Positions 1-6,245 of a stretch of 21,855 nt of DNA are shown here, piece by piece. The DNA is from Scandinavium sp051650185 (GTDB lineage Bacteria > Pseudomonadota > Gammaproteobacteria > Enterobacterales > Enterobacteriaceae): assembly GCF_051650185.1 (NCBI RefSeq), contig NZ_JBOFIN010000034.1, forward strand, positions 1 through 21,855, in the 5' to 3' direction. Position 1 is the stretch's first letter, and every line of letters starts with the position of its first letter. The notes under the pieces are model-generated. The model was not told the origin of the DNA, did not search any database, and saw only the letters and a program-made list of their open reading frames with translations. Position numbers and translations under genes: made by a program.

Positions 1-1
1 T

Positions 2-85
2 TGCTATGAAGTGTGGTGGTACAGTACGAAAGTGGGGGTTATCGACCTGAAGAAAAGGTCGATAACCATGGGTAAAGGATGTTAA
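2..85 (+). CDS. IS transposase, C-terminal fragment cut by window edge
   Basis: An open frame enters from the left edge and ends at TAA 83-85, giving 27 residues that begin CYEVWWYSTKVGVIDLKK and end MGKGC. The W-x-V-x-Y...VGVIDL pattern resembles the last strand of IS481-type DDE transposases, where an aromatic-rich strand is followed by a G-x-I-D turn. The catalytic DDE residues lie outside the window. The stop is about 50 bp from the proposed IS tip, a normal distance. The codons for VIDLKKRSIT form a perfect inverted repeat at 37-67. The family call is tentative because only the tail is present; that it is a transposase tail is supported mainly by the adjacent repeat-bearing IS end. Confidence 0.5.
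   Translation, partial: CYEVWWYSTKVGVIDLKKRSITMGKGC
37..67. repeat. Perfect 12-bp inverted repeat inside transposase 3' end
   Basis: GGTTATCGACCT (37-48) and AGGTCGATAACC (56-67) are exact reverse complements around a 7-nt loop, GAAGAAA. The hairpin lies wholly inside the transposase reading frame, so the coding sequence has kept a strong structure. No U-tract follows on either strand, so it is not a standard intrinsic terminator. It could block read-through transcription or translation, or simply slow polymerase. Confidence 0.75.
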
Positions 86-138
86 ATAGTGTTCACCATG
101 TCCCCGAACACCTGTCTACCATGTCTCCGGACCGTACA

Positions 139-210
139 CACCGCCAGAGCGTGAGCGCTGCCAAACAGCAGAGCAGAAGTGACCAGAGTACGAAGGATCT
201 GTTTTTTCAT
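139..210 (-). pseudogene. 5' stub of an exported-protein gene interrupted by the IS
   Basis: An ATG at 210-208 follows TGAGGC at a sensible ribosome-binding distance. It encodes MKKQILRTLVTSALLFGSA followed by HALA, a textbook Sec signal peptide: basic N-region, hydrophobic core and AxA-type cleavage site. Immediately after it the frame enters the insertion sequence and continues as an IS-derived tail (TVRRHGRQVFGDMV...) to TAA at 84-82, giving a chimeric protein of 42 residues. The original mature protein is missing from the window, so the gene cannot be identified; a fimbrial subunit or small periplasmic protein would both fit. The promoter would lie between 211 and 369. Confidence 0.6.
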
Positions 211-216
211 TTTTAG

Positions 217-258
217 CCTCACGCCGGATGCCCGGAAGTGTTTGGGTTGAGGTTTTTT
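217..258 (+). terminator. Hairpin followed by six T, possible plus-strand terminator
   Basis: The plus strand has CCTCA (217-221) pairing with TGAGG (248-252), and inside it CAC (220-222)/GTG (238-240) and CCGG (224-227)/CCGG (232-235). TTTTTT follows at 253-258. The outer and inner helices compete for two bases, so only one extended form is possible. Its direction would stop rightward transcription, for example out of the IS, before it enters the symporter gene antisense. It also falls in the leader of the interrupted minus-strand gene, so it may instead be a leader structure. Otherwise the 211-369 gap shows no gene and no clear terminator for the symporter operon. Confidence 0.35.
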
Positions 259-369
259 CTGATTATGTGAACCCCACATGTAGCGGTTCAGTTGCGTGAT
301 TGTTAAAACAGTAACCTTTCATTTCCCTTTCAATGGCGATGAAACTTCGCAGGATGTGAGGCAGGTCGC

Positions 370-1737
370 TTATTCAGCGTGGTGAGGGTCGTGCAGCAGG
401 CTGATACCCACGAAGGCCAGCAGATTCACCAGCAGTGCAAACCAGGTGGCGCTGTTGGCCATCAATCCGTCGCGGGCCATAAAGAACAGCAGGGTACAGG
501 CGCTGAGCGCCATCGCCCACATCGCGCCAGCGGTGGAGGCTCTTTTCCAGCTGATGGCCCCAATCAGTGGGATCAGCAGGATCCCCACCAGAATGTTGTA
601 GGCCACGGTCAGCGCGGTCAGCACGTCGGCAATCAGGCTGGCGAGCAGCAGGATCAGCAGGCCAAAGAACAGCGTGGCGCGGCGATCGGCGGTGAGGGTG
701 CCGGGTGCTTTGCCGGAGAGGCTCGGGTAGAGGTCATACATAAACAGGGTCGAGGTCGCCATCATGCAGGCGCTGGCGGTGGACATCAGCGCCGCCAGCG
801 AAGCGGCGATCACGATGCCGCGCAAGCCCACAGGCAGGATGCCCTCAACCGCCGCCATAAAAACCGTATCCGGGTTGCTGATATTCGGGAAGATAACCCG
901 GCAGCTCATGCCGATAACCGCCCCCATCACGCCCCAGACAATGCAGTAGAGCCCGGCGCTGACCCCGCCCCAGCGGGCGCAACGGGCGCTGCGGGCGGTG
1001 AATACCCGCTGCCAGATATCCTGGCCAATCAGAATGCCGAGGCTGTAAATCAAAAACCAGGTGAGGATAGTTGGCCAGCCGATATGGATCAGGGAGAAGA
1101 AGCTAGCAGGCAGCGCTGTCTGCATCGCCTCCCAGCCACCCGCGCGGATGACGCTGGCGGGCATCAGGATAAACAGCAGCCCGAGGGTCATCATAATAAA
1201 CTGGAAAATATCGGTGATGGTCAGCGACCACATCCCGCCCAGAAACACATAGCCCACTACCACGCCGCCGCCGACCCACACGGCCCAGAGAAACGGCAGC
1301 CCCAGCAGCGCCTCAAGAATGGTGCCGATGGCAATGACGGAGGTCACCGCTACCATCAGGTCGTAGAGCATCATCATCAGCGCGCCGGGGATGCGGATCT
1401 GCGGGTGGTAGCGCCAGGCCAGCATCTGGGTGACGGTGTGCAGCTTCAGCTTCAGCAGCGGGGTGACGAGAAACAGGCTCAGGACAATCAGCCCGCAGCC
1501 GAGGCTTGTCGCCAGCCACAGACCCGAGAGGCCATACTGGTAGCCAAGCCCAATGCTGCCGAGGGTGGATGCCCCGCCGAGCACCGTACTCGCCATCGTT
1601 CCGGTGAACATCAGCGGCGCAAGCCGGCGGCCCGCGACGGCATAGTCATCCCGGGTTTTTGCCCGCCGCCAGCCCAGCCATCCTACGCCCAGCACCGCCA
1701 GCAGATAGAGTCCGATAAGCGTGAGATCCAGCGTCAT
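370..1737 (-). CDS. Sodium:solute symporter (SSS) family transporter
   Basis: This 455-residue protein has about 13 hydrophobic segments. Near the N-terminus it carries the SSS hallmark (TVLGGASTLGSIGLGYQYG), with the G-rich stretch of TM2-TM3 seen in pantothenate, proline and urea symporters. Such carriers couple Na+ entry to uptake of a small organic solute across the inner membrane. The start is the ATG at 1737-1735, because GGGAGG lies just upstream; a longer frame from 1779 would overlap the kinase gene. It is the last gene of the minus-strand catabolic cluster, 16 bp after carbamate kinase, so it is probably co-transcribed and imports a substrate for the pathway. The substrate cannot be read from sequence. 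No clear terminator follows its stop. Confidence 0.85.
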   Translation of the reverse strand: MTLDLTLIGLYLLAVLGVGWLGWRRAKTRDDYAVAGRRLAPLMFTGTMASTVLGGASTLGSIGLGYQYGLSGLWLATSLGCGLIVLSLFLVTPLLKLKLHTVTQMLAWRYHPQIRIPGALMMMLYDLMVAVTSVIAIGTILEALLGLPFLWAVWVGGGVVVGYVFLGGMWSLTITDIFQFIMMTLGLLFILMPASVIRAGGWEAMQTALPASFFSLIHIGWPTILTWFLIYSLGILIGQDIWQRVFTARSARCARWGGVSAGLYCIVWGVMGAVIGMSCRVIFPNISNPDTVFMAAVEGILPVGLRGIVIAASLAALMSTASACMMATSTLFMYDLYPSLSGKAPGTLTADRRATLFFGLLILLLASLIADVLTALTVAYNILVGILLIPLIGAISWKRASTAGAMWAMALSACTLLFFMARDGLMANSATWFALLVNLLAFVGISLLHDPHHAE

Positions 1738-1753
1738 GATGGCCTCCCCGGCA

Positions 1754-2680
1754 TCAGAGATAGACAATGCCTTCGACATCCTGGCTTATCAGCGTGCCGG
1801 CGCTGCCGTTGGCGAGGTCTACAATGTCGGCAAGCGATCCAATCACCGCCGTTCTGCCGGTCGAGAGGGCAAATTCGCAGCAGGCCTGAATCTTAGGTCG
1901 CATCGACCCGGCGGGAAAATGGAGAGCCAGCAGCGCGTAGGGGTTGGCTGCGCGAATGGCTCTGCTCTGCGGCGTGCCGTAGCCAATAAACACATTGCTG
2001 ACGTCGGTGGCGATAATCAGCAGGTCGACATCCAGATCCTGAGCCAGCAGGCAGCAGCAGCGATCTTTGTCGATAACGGCTTCCAGACCCTGACTGCGGC
2101 CATTTTCCCGGGTAACCGGAATACCGCCTCCGCCCCCGGCAATGACCGTTACGCCTTTATCGACCAGCAGGCGCAGGATCTCCGTTTCCACAATCCATTG
2201 CGGCTGGGGGCTTGGCACGACCCGTCGGTAGTACTCACCGTCGGCTTTGAACACCCATCCGTGCTCTTCACGCAGAGCGCAGGCCTGTGACTGGCTGTAG
2301 ACCGGGCCGATAAACTTTTCCGGATCGCTGATGGACGGATCGTTGCGGTCAACTTCCACCTGGGTCAGCACGCAGGCGATTTGTCTGCCCTCAAGCTGAT
2401 TGCCAAGCTCCTGGGCCAGCAGATAGCCAATCATCCCCTGAGTTTCCGCGCCGAGGACGTCAAAGGGCCACGGGGCGACGTTGTCGGCATAAGCCTCGGC
2501 CTGCAGGGCCAGCAGCCCGACCTGAGGGCCGTTGCCGTGGCCAATAATAAGCTGGTGCTCCTTCCCCACGCGGGAAATGGCCTCGCAGGCAACAGCGATA
2601 TTGCGTCGCTGATTCTCGTCATTCATCTCTTCGCCGCGCCTGAGCAGCGCGTTTCCACCCAGTGCTATCAGTATCCTCAT
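1754..2680 (-). CDS. Carbamate kinase
   Basis: This 308-residue cytoplasmic enzyme matches the normal length for carbamate kinase, which transfers phosphate from carbamoyl phosphate to ADP to give ATP, ammonia and CO2. Visible family motifs are the N-terminal phosphate loop LIALGGNALLRRG, GHGNGPQVGLLALQ near residue 50, and PVTRENG...GLEAVIDKD with its conserved lysine before the nucleotide-site segment LLIIATDVSNVFIGYG. The start ATG at 2680-2678 has GAGGG upstream. It lies downstream of the deiminase and carbamoyltransferase genes, the usual partners in arginine, agmatine or allantoin fermentation. It would be the energy-yielding step here. A strong hairpin sits in the 60-bp gap before it. 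It is an arcC/yqeA-type gene; no more specific symbol is justified. Confidence 0.93.
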   Translation of the reverse strand: MRILIALGGNALLRRGEEMNDENQRRNIAVACEAISRVGKEHQLIIGHGNGPQVGLLALQAEAYADNVAPWPFDVLGAETQGMIGYLLAQELGNQLEGRQIACVLTQVEVDRNDPSISDPEKFIGPVYSQSQACALREEHGWVFKADGEYYRRVVPSPQPQWIVETEILRLLVDKGVTVIAGGGGGIPVTRENGRSQGLEAVIDKDRCCCLLAQDLDVDLLIIATDVSNVFIGYGTPQSRAIRAANPYALLALHFPAGSMRPKIQACCEFALSTGRTAVIGSLADIVDLANGSAGTLISQDVEGIVYL

Positions 2681-2706
2681 GCTGTTTCCCTCTTTCAGTG
2701 ATGGCC

Positions 2707-2731
2707 GTGGACGGGAGAGCCTCCCATCCAC
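2707..2731 (-). other. 11-bp intercistronic hairpin between deiminase and kinase genes
   Basis: On the plus strand GTGGACGGGAG (2707-2717) and CTCCCATCCAC (2721-2731) pair over 11 bp with one mismatched position, which becomes a G-U pair in the minus-strand mRNA, and a 3-nt loop. No U-tract follows, so it is not a typical terminator. Lying between two co-directional genes, it could be an RNase-processing or 3'-end-stabilising element that sets relative expression of the two. Confidence 0.6.
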
Positions 2732-2740
2732 AGGGGCGGA

Positions 2741-3592
2741 CTACGCTCGTTCGAGCGGGAAGGTCATGCAGTGTGGGCCTCCGCCGCCTTTGAGGACCTC
2801 TTCCAGCTCAATTTCGATGGTCTTAATGCCGAGTGCTGCCATCTGGCGATTGGTCTCTTTATTGTTTTTGAAGGTCAGCACCCGGTCATCGCCCAGCGCC
2901 TGCAGGTTGCAGTGGTGGCGGAAGACGCCCTCCTGCGGCACGTCGATAAGCGTAAAGTTGCGACGGGCGAGCAGGTTGAGGAACTCATAAGGCAGTGCCG
3001 CTTTACAGACCACGGCAACTTTTTCCGCGACGATGTTAAAACACATGTCGAGGTGCAGGTTTTCGCGCTTACAGAAGACAGGCACCATCGTGTAGCCGTA
3101 TTCCCAGAGCTGGCGTTCGATGCTCTGGTAGCCCGCGTAGTCGGTTCTGGCGACCACCCCGTGGGCAATGGTGTGTTCGTCAATCATCCAGAAGTCGCCG
3201 CCCTCGAAGGCCCCGCTGGTGCAGCGGGCGATACAGGGCACGCCAAGTTCTTTCATTTTGGCCTCATAGGCCTCGGTTTCTCCATGGCGACAGGGTTCGC
3301 GGAAGCGGCCCATGATGAACCCTTCCGCTACGCAGGCACCGAAGTCGCGGGCGTAGACCTGATAGGGCAGGTCCGGCTCTGGCTCCATCAGCACCACCTC
3401 GACGCCATTTTCACGGTAGGCCTGCACCAACTGCTCGTGTTCACGTCTGAAGGCCTGCAAATTGGCGGATTCGCCTTTCTCCAGCCAGTCTTCGGTGATG
3501 ACGTTAATCGGCTGAAAGGAGAAGTACTTCGGCGGGCAGAGCAGCACTTTCTTTAACCGGCTGGTGGCGTTTTTGACGTAATGCTTTTTCAT
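2741..3592 (-). CDS. Short arginine-deiminase-like enzyme (amidinotransferase fold)
   Basis: This 283-residue protein belongs to the guanidine-modifying superfamily. The catalytic set is visible: Asp83 in ARDFG, Glu130 and Asp133 in EGGDF, His180-Leu-Asp182 in LHLDMCFN, and the nucleophile Cys275 in GGGGPHCMTFPL. The last motif is very like classical arginine deiminase. Arg98 (FREP) and Arg149 (VVARTDYAGYQSIE) fall where ADI has its carboxylate-binding arginines, which favours arginine over agmatine as substrate. Classical ADI is about 400 residues; this protein lacks room for the extra helical domain and has the size of dimethylargininases. The predicted reaction is hydrolysis of arginine, or a close guanidino acid, to citrulline and ammonia in the cytoplasm. 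The start follows AAGGAG. Neighbours supply the next two steps. Methylarginine hydrolase is the main alternative. Confidence 0.82.
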   Translation of the reverse strand: MKKHYVKNATSRLKKVLLCPPKYFSFQPINVITEDWLEKGESANLQAFRREHEQLVQAYRENGVEVVLMEPEPDLPYQVYARDFGACVAEGFIMGRFREPCRHGETEAYEAKMKELGVPCIARCTSGAFEGGDFWMIDEHTIAHGVVARTDYAGYQSIERQLWEYGYTMVPVFCKRENLHLDMCFNIVAEKVAVVCKAALPYEFLNLLARRNFTLIDVPQEGVFRHHCNLQALGDDRVLTFKNNKETNRQMAALGIKTIEIELEEVLKGGGGPHCMTFPLERA

Positions 3593-3638
3593 TTTGAAGA
3601 CTCCTTATTCCCTTGTGGTTTAAAACGCGCCACCTCGT

Positions 3639-5108
3639 TCAGTGCGAGGAGGAGGCGTCGTTGGGGTGTTTGCTGCTCTCCGCTGGAATGTTCTCCATGA
3701 TCAATCGGGCCTGCTCCTGTTCGGAGACGGATTTATCGCGCAGCAGGTAGAGCGCTACGCCAATGGCCAGCAGCACGCCGAGCAGCAGGTATTCATACGG
3801 CCACTTCAGCGCGGCGGGGCTGCCGGGGATTAACATCGCCGCCGCCATCAGCAGCGTCATTACCGCGCCCACCAGCATGGTGAATTTACCGCCGGGGATC
3901 GGCAGCGGGCGCGGCAGATCGGGGCGCGTTTTGCGCAGCCGAATCACCGAGAACAGTGTCGAGCCCCACAGTACGATGTAGGAAAACGCGGCAACGGTGA
4001 CCAGCGGCAGAAACACGGCTTTCCCCAGCAGGCAGGCGGAAGCGGCAATCAGCGAGACAAACAGGATCGCCGTGGTGGGCGTTTTGTAGACCGGATGGAG
4101 GCGACAAAACGCAGCCGGGATCAGCCCGACCTGGCTCATGTACATCAGCAGGCGGGTCGCGCCGTAGAAGCAGGCGTTATAGACGCCGACCACCCCCGCG
4201 CAGGCGGCGGCTGTCAGCAGTGCGCCCCAGACCGGCGTGCCGGTGACCCGCTCAGCGGCGAGGGCGAAGGGGATATCCGTGTTCAGCAGGCTCTGCCAGG
4301 GCACGATGGCGGAGGGGATAAGCAGCGTCAGCAGGTACATCAGGGTCGCCAGCACCAGCGAGATGATCAGCGCGAGGGCGGTTTTCCGGCGGCTCAGGCT
4401 GGCTGAAGCCTCTTCCGCCCCTTTGGCGATAGTTTCCCAGCCCGCGATGGAGAACGGCAGCAGCGCCAGCAGCGACACCACCCCGACCAGCGTCGGCTTG
4501 CTTTGCAGCGGCTGGAGGTTGTCCAGCCGGATATAAAACGCGCAGGCCGTCAGCGAGACAATCACCAGCGACAGTACGGTGACGGTAATAACCGTTTGCA
4601 GCTTTGAGGAGAGCTTCACCCCCCGGTGTTGCATGATGCCGATAGCCGTGACCAGCAGCAGGCCGATGATCAGCAGCGGCGTGCTGACCGGAAAACCGCC
4701 TACCTCGTAAAGCACCATCGCCCCCTTCAGGGACGGCAGCAGATACCTGAGCATGGTGGTGATCGCCAGCGCTTCCCAGGCGCAGAGGATGATATTGACC
4801 AGCACCCCGAACCAGCCCGCGATCATCGCCGCGAAGCTGCCGAAAGCGAGGTAAGAGTATGCCGCTTCGCCGCCCGCCAGCGGCACGGCGGAAATGGCTT
4901 CCAGATAGGCCAGCGCCAGCGGCAGTTCGATAATCAGGCACAACAGGATCGCAAGCGCGGCGTTTGAGGGGCCACCCGCGGTGCTAAGCCAGGTGCCGGT
5001 GAGCACCAGCCATGAGGCACCGAACACGCAGCCGATGCCCATCCCGAGAAAACCGTTAAAGGTGATGGCTTTTTTCAGATGAGTTTTGTTCTCCACAGAC
5101 TGGCTCAT
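3639..5108 (-). CDS. APC superfamily amino acid permease
   Basis: This 489-residue inner-membrane protein has about 12 hydrophobic segments. The N-terminal part shows the APC pattern in TM1 (FNGFLGMGIGCVFGASW) and, after TM2, the glycine-rich AVPLAGGEAAYSYLAFG that corresponds to the P-x-x-GG-x-Y motif of basic amino acid and polyamine exchangers. The hydrophilic C-terminal tail is rich in Ser, Asn and Glu. GAGGAA precedes the start. It lies between the carboxylate-handling enzymes of the cluster: 70 bp after the carbamoyltransferase gene and 46 bp before the deiminase gene. By analogy with ArcD it may exchange arginine for ornithine, or import the guanidino substrate. That role is inferred from context; the sequence itself does not set the substrate. 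Confidence 0.88.
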   Translation of the reverse strand: MSQSVENKTHLKKAITFNGFLGMGIGCVFGASWLVLTGTWLSTAGGPSNAALAILLCLIIELPLALAYLEAISAVPLAGGEAAYSYLAFGSFAAMIAGWFGVLVNIILCAWEALAITTMLRYLLPSLKGAMVLYEVGGFPVSTPLLIIGLLLVTAIGIMQHRGVKLSSKLQTVITVTVLSLVIVSLTACAFYIRLDNLQPLQSKPTLVGVVSLLALLPFSIAGWETIAKGAEEASASLSRRKTALALIISLVLATLMYLLTLLIPSAIVPWQSLLNTDIPFALAAERVTGTPVWGALLTAAACAGVVGVYNACFYGATRLLMYMSQVGLIPAAFCRLHPVYKTPTTAILFVSLIAASACLLGKAVFLPLVTVAAFSYIVLWGSTLFSVIRLRKTRPDLPRPLPIPGGKFTMLVGAVMTLLMAAAMLIPGSPAALKWPYEYLLLGVLLAIGVALYLLRDKSVSEQEQARLIMENIPAESSKHPNDASSSH

Positions 5109-5140
5109 AGTGAGTTCCTCTACGTGGAAAAGGAGACAGC

Positions 5141-5168
5141 GCAGGCGAAGAGGCGACCCTCCGCCTGC
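5141..5168 (-). other. Intercistronic inverted repeat after carbamoyltransferase gene
   Basis: GCAGGCG (5141-5147) and CGCCTGC (5162-5168) are perfect 7-bp inverted repeats, and imperfect pairing continues inward (AAGAGG against CCCTC). The repeat lies 11 bp beyond the stop of the carbamoyltransferase gene and upstream of the permease ribosome-binding site. There is no U-run. It may be a processing or attenuation hairpin giving the first gene a different expression level from the rest. Confidence 0.5.
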
Positions 5169-5178
5169 TGGCCTGGCG

Positions 5179-6117
5179 TTAAACGGCGGTCGCCACCATG
5201 ACGGCTTTGACGGTGTGCATCCGGTTCTCGCCTTGATCCCAGACCACGGACTGCGGTCCTTCGATCACCTCATCGGTCATATCCTCGCCGCGGTAGCCCG
5301 GCAGGCAGTGCATGAAGATGGCATTTTTGTGGGCTTTCGCCATCGCCTGGGCGTTGATCTGGTAGGGCATGAAGTCGCGAATGCGCTGCTCTTTCTGCAC
5401 CTCGTTCTCGCCCATGCTGTGCCAGGTGTTGCCGTAAACAACGTCCGCACCGCGCAGCGCGTCATCGAAATCCCGGGTGATGATGACTCTTGAGCCGCTT
5501 TTCGCCGCGTGCTGTTGGGCGCAGGCGAGGATTTCAGGCACCGGCTCGTAGCCCTGCGGTGCGGCAACATAGATGTCCATCCCCATCATCCCGCAGCCGA
5601 TCATCAGCGAGTGGCAGACGTTATAGACGTCCCCGGCGTAGCAAACCTTGACGCCTTTCCAGTCGCCGAATTTCTCTTTGATGGTCAGCAGGTCCGCCAG
5701 CCCCTGGCACGGATGCTCCAGCGCGGTGAGGGCGTTAATGACCGGGTTTTTCATGTACTGGGCGAACTCTTCGACAATTTCCTGACCGAAGGTGCGGATA
5801 TATAAACCGTCGAAATAGCGATCGATAATACGCGCGGTATCTTTAATCGGTTCTCCACGGCTGAGCTGCATTTCATCCGGGCGCAGATAAATAGATTGTG
5901 CACCCAGGGCCGTGGCGGCGGCGTGGAATGAATTACGGGTTCGCGTAGATTTTTTCTCAAATATCATGCCGTAGGTGCGGCCGCGTAAATATTCATGCGG
6001 CTCGCGCAGGGTCCATTTACGCTTCAGGTCGCCAGCCAGTTCAACCAGATAACGGATCTCTTCAACCGTATAATCCTTCATAGCCAGATAATGTCTGGCG
6101 CGGAATTTATCTCTCAT
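5179..6117 (-). CDS. Ornithine-carbamoyltransferase-like enzyme with altered substrate site
   Basis: This 312-residue protein is of aspartate/ornithine carbamoyltransferase type. The carbamoyl-phosphate site is intact: STRTR at 57-61, HPCQ at 135-138 (usually HPTQ) and HCLP at 270-273. The second half has the SMG loop (residues 234-236) and ends GENRMHTVKAVMVAT, both typical of ornithine enzymes, and Asn166 matches an ornithine-binding asparagine. However, the usual D-x-W aspartate that binds the amino group of ornithine is Asn230 here (YGNTWHSMG). The enzyme should transfer carbamoyl between phosphate and an amine; in this operon the likely direction is citrulline phosphorolysis, giving carbamoyl phosphate for the kinase. 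A different amine product is possible. The start at 6117 follows GAGGGACC; a longer frame from 6195 lacks a good site. First gene of the operon. Confidence 0.88.
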   Translation of the reverse strand: MRDKFRARHYLAMKDYTVEEIRYLVELAGDLKRKWTLREPHEYLRGRTYGMIFEKKSTRTRNSFHAAATALGAQSIYLRPDEMQLSRGEPIKDTARIIDRYFDGLYIRTFGQEIVEEFAQYMKNPVINALTALEHPCQGLADLLTIKEKFGDWKGVKVCYAGDVYNVCHSLMIGCGMMGMDIYVAAPQGYEPVPEILACAQQHAAKSGSRVIITRDFDDALRGADVVYGNTWHSMGENEVQKEQRIRDFMPYQINAQAMAKAHKNAIFMHCLPGYRGEDMTDEVIEGPQSVVWDQGENRMHTVKAVMVATAV

Positions 6118-6245
6118 TTCAGGTCCCTCGGTGTGGTGTGAAAATAGCGTGCTGTGGTTGACTCGCAGGCTAATACCGACCCATCGCGGGAACAATGACG
6201 CGAATGCAAAGCTGACTTCAGTTTTTTGCCATGTGAAAAGAAAAT
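6118..6245 (-). promoter_or_regulatory. Leader/promoter region of the ADI-like operon
   Basis: This 128-bp gap separates the LysR stop from the first enzyme gene, both on the minus strand. It is the only sizeable non-coding stretch upstream of the operon, so the operon promoter and the LysR binding site most likely lie here. I could not pick out a convincing -35/-10 pair, LysR box, ArgR box or CRP site by eye. An A/T-rich patch is near 6210-6240. Read-through from the LysR gene is also possible because no clear terminator is seen. Confidence 0.35.

Larger units (their letters stand above)
1..138 (+). mobile_element. Right end of an insertion sequence (IS481- or IS21-like), partial
   Basis: A transposase C-terminus ends at 85 and is followed by about 50 bp of non-coding DNA that ends near 138. 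Read inward from that end, the terminus begins TGTACGGTCCGGAGACATGG, so it starts with TG as IS481 and IS21 family ends do. Two related 16-bp units, at 94-109 and 117-132, share the core CCATGTCnCCGnAC at a 23-bp period. Repeated units of this kind near a tip are usual transposase-binding sites. The outer boundary could be 138 or 140. The element interrupts a minus-strand gene with a signal peptide. The left end, target duplication and exact family cannot be seen. Confidence 0.65.

Noticed and set aside
1738..1779. Longer start for the symporter (14 extra residues)
   Set aside because: It would overlap the end of the kinase gene, and the extra residues are not family-like. GGGAGG is placed for ATG 1737.
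379..1896. A 505-codon plus-strand open frame antisense to the symporter gene
   Set aside because: It is a GC-rich shadow frame, full of Gln, His, Arg and Gly, with no domain pattern. The opposite strand has clear membrane segments and a good ribosome site.
2741..6117. Reading the cluster as an agmatine deiminase / putrescine carbamoyltransferase pathway
   Set aside because: The deiminase keeps ADI-like arginines and the GGGGPHCMT motif, and the transferase keeps the ornithine-type SMG loop. Not fully excluded, because Asn230 is atypical.
5179..6117. Carbamoyltransferase as YgeW-type or oxamate transcarbamylase
   Set aside because: YgeW-type proteins are about 80 residues longer with a different C-terminal half, and no xanthine or allantoin genes are nearby.
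6118..6245. CRP, ArgR or LysR boxes upstream of the carbamoyltransferase gene
   Set aside because: TGTGA appears near 6136 but has no matching second half; no ArgR-type palindrome or clean T-N11-A box could be fixed.
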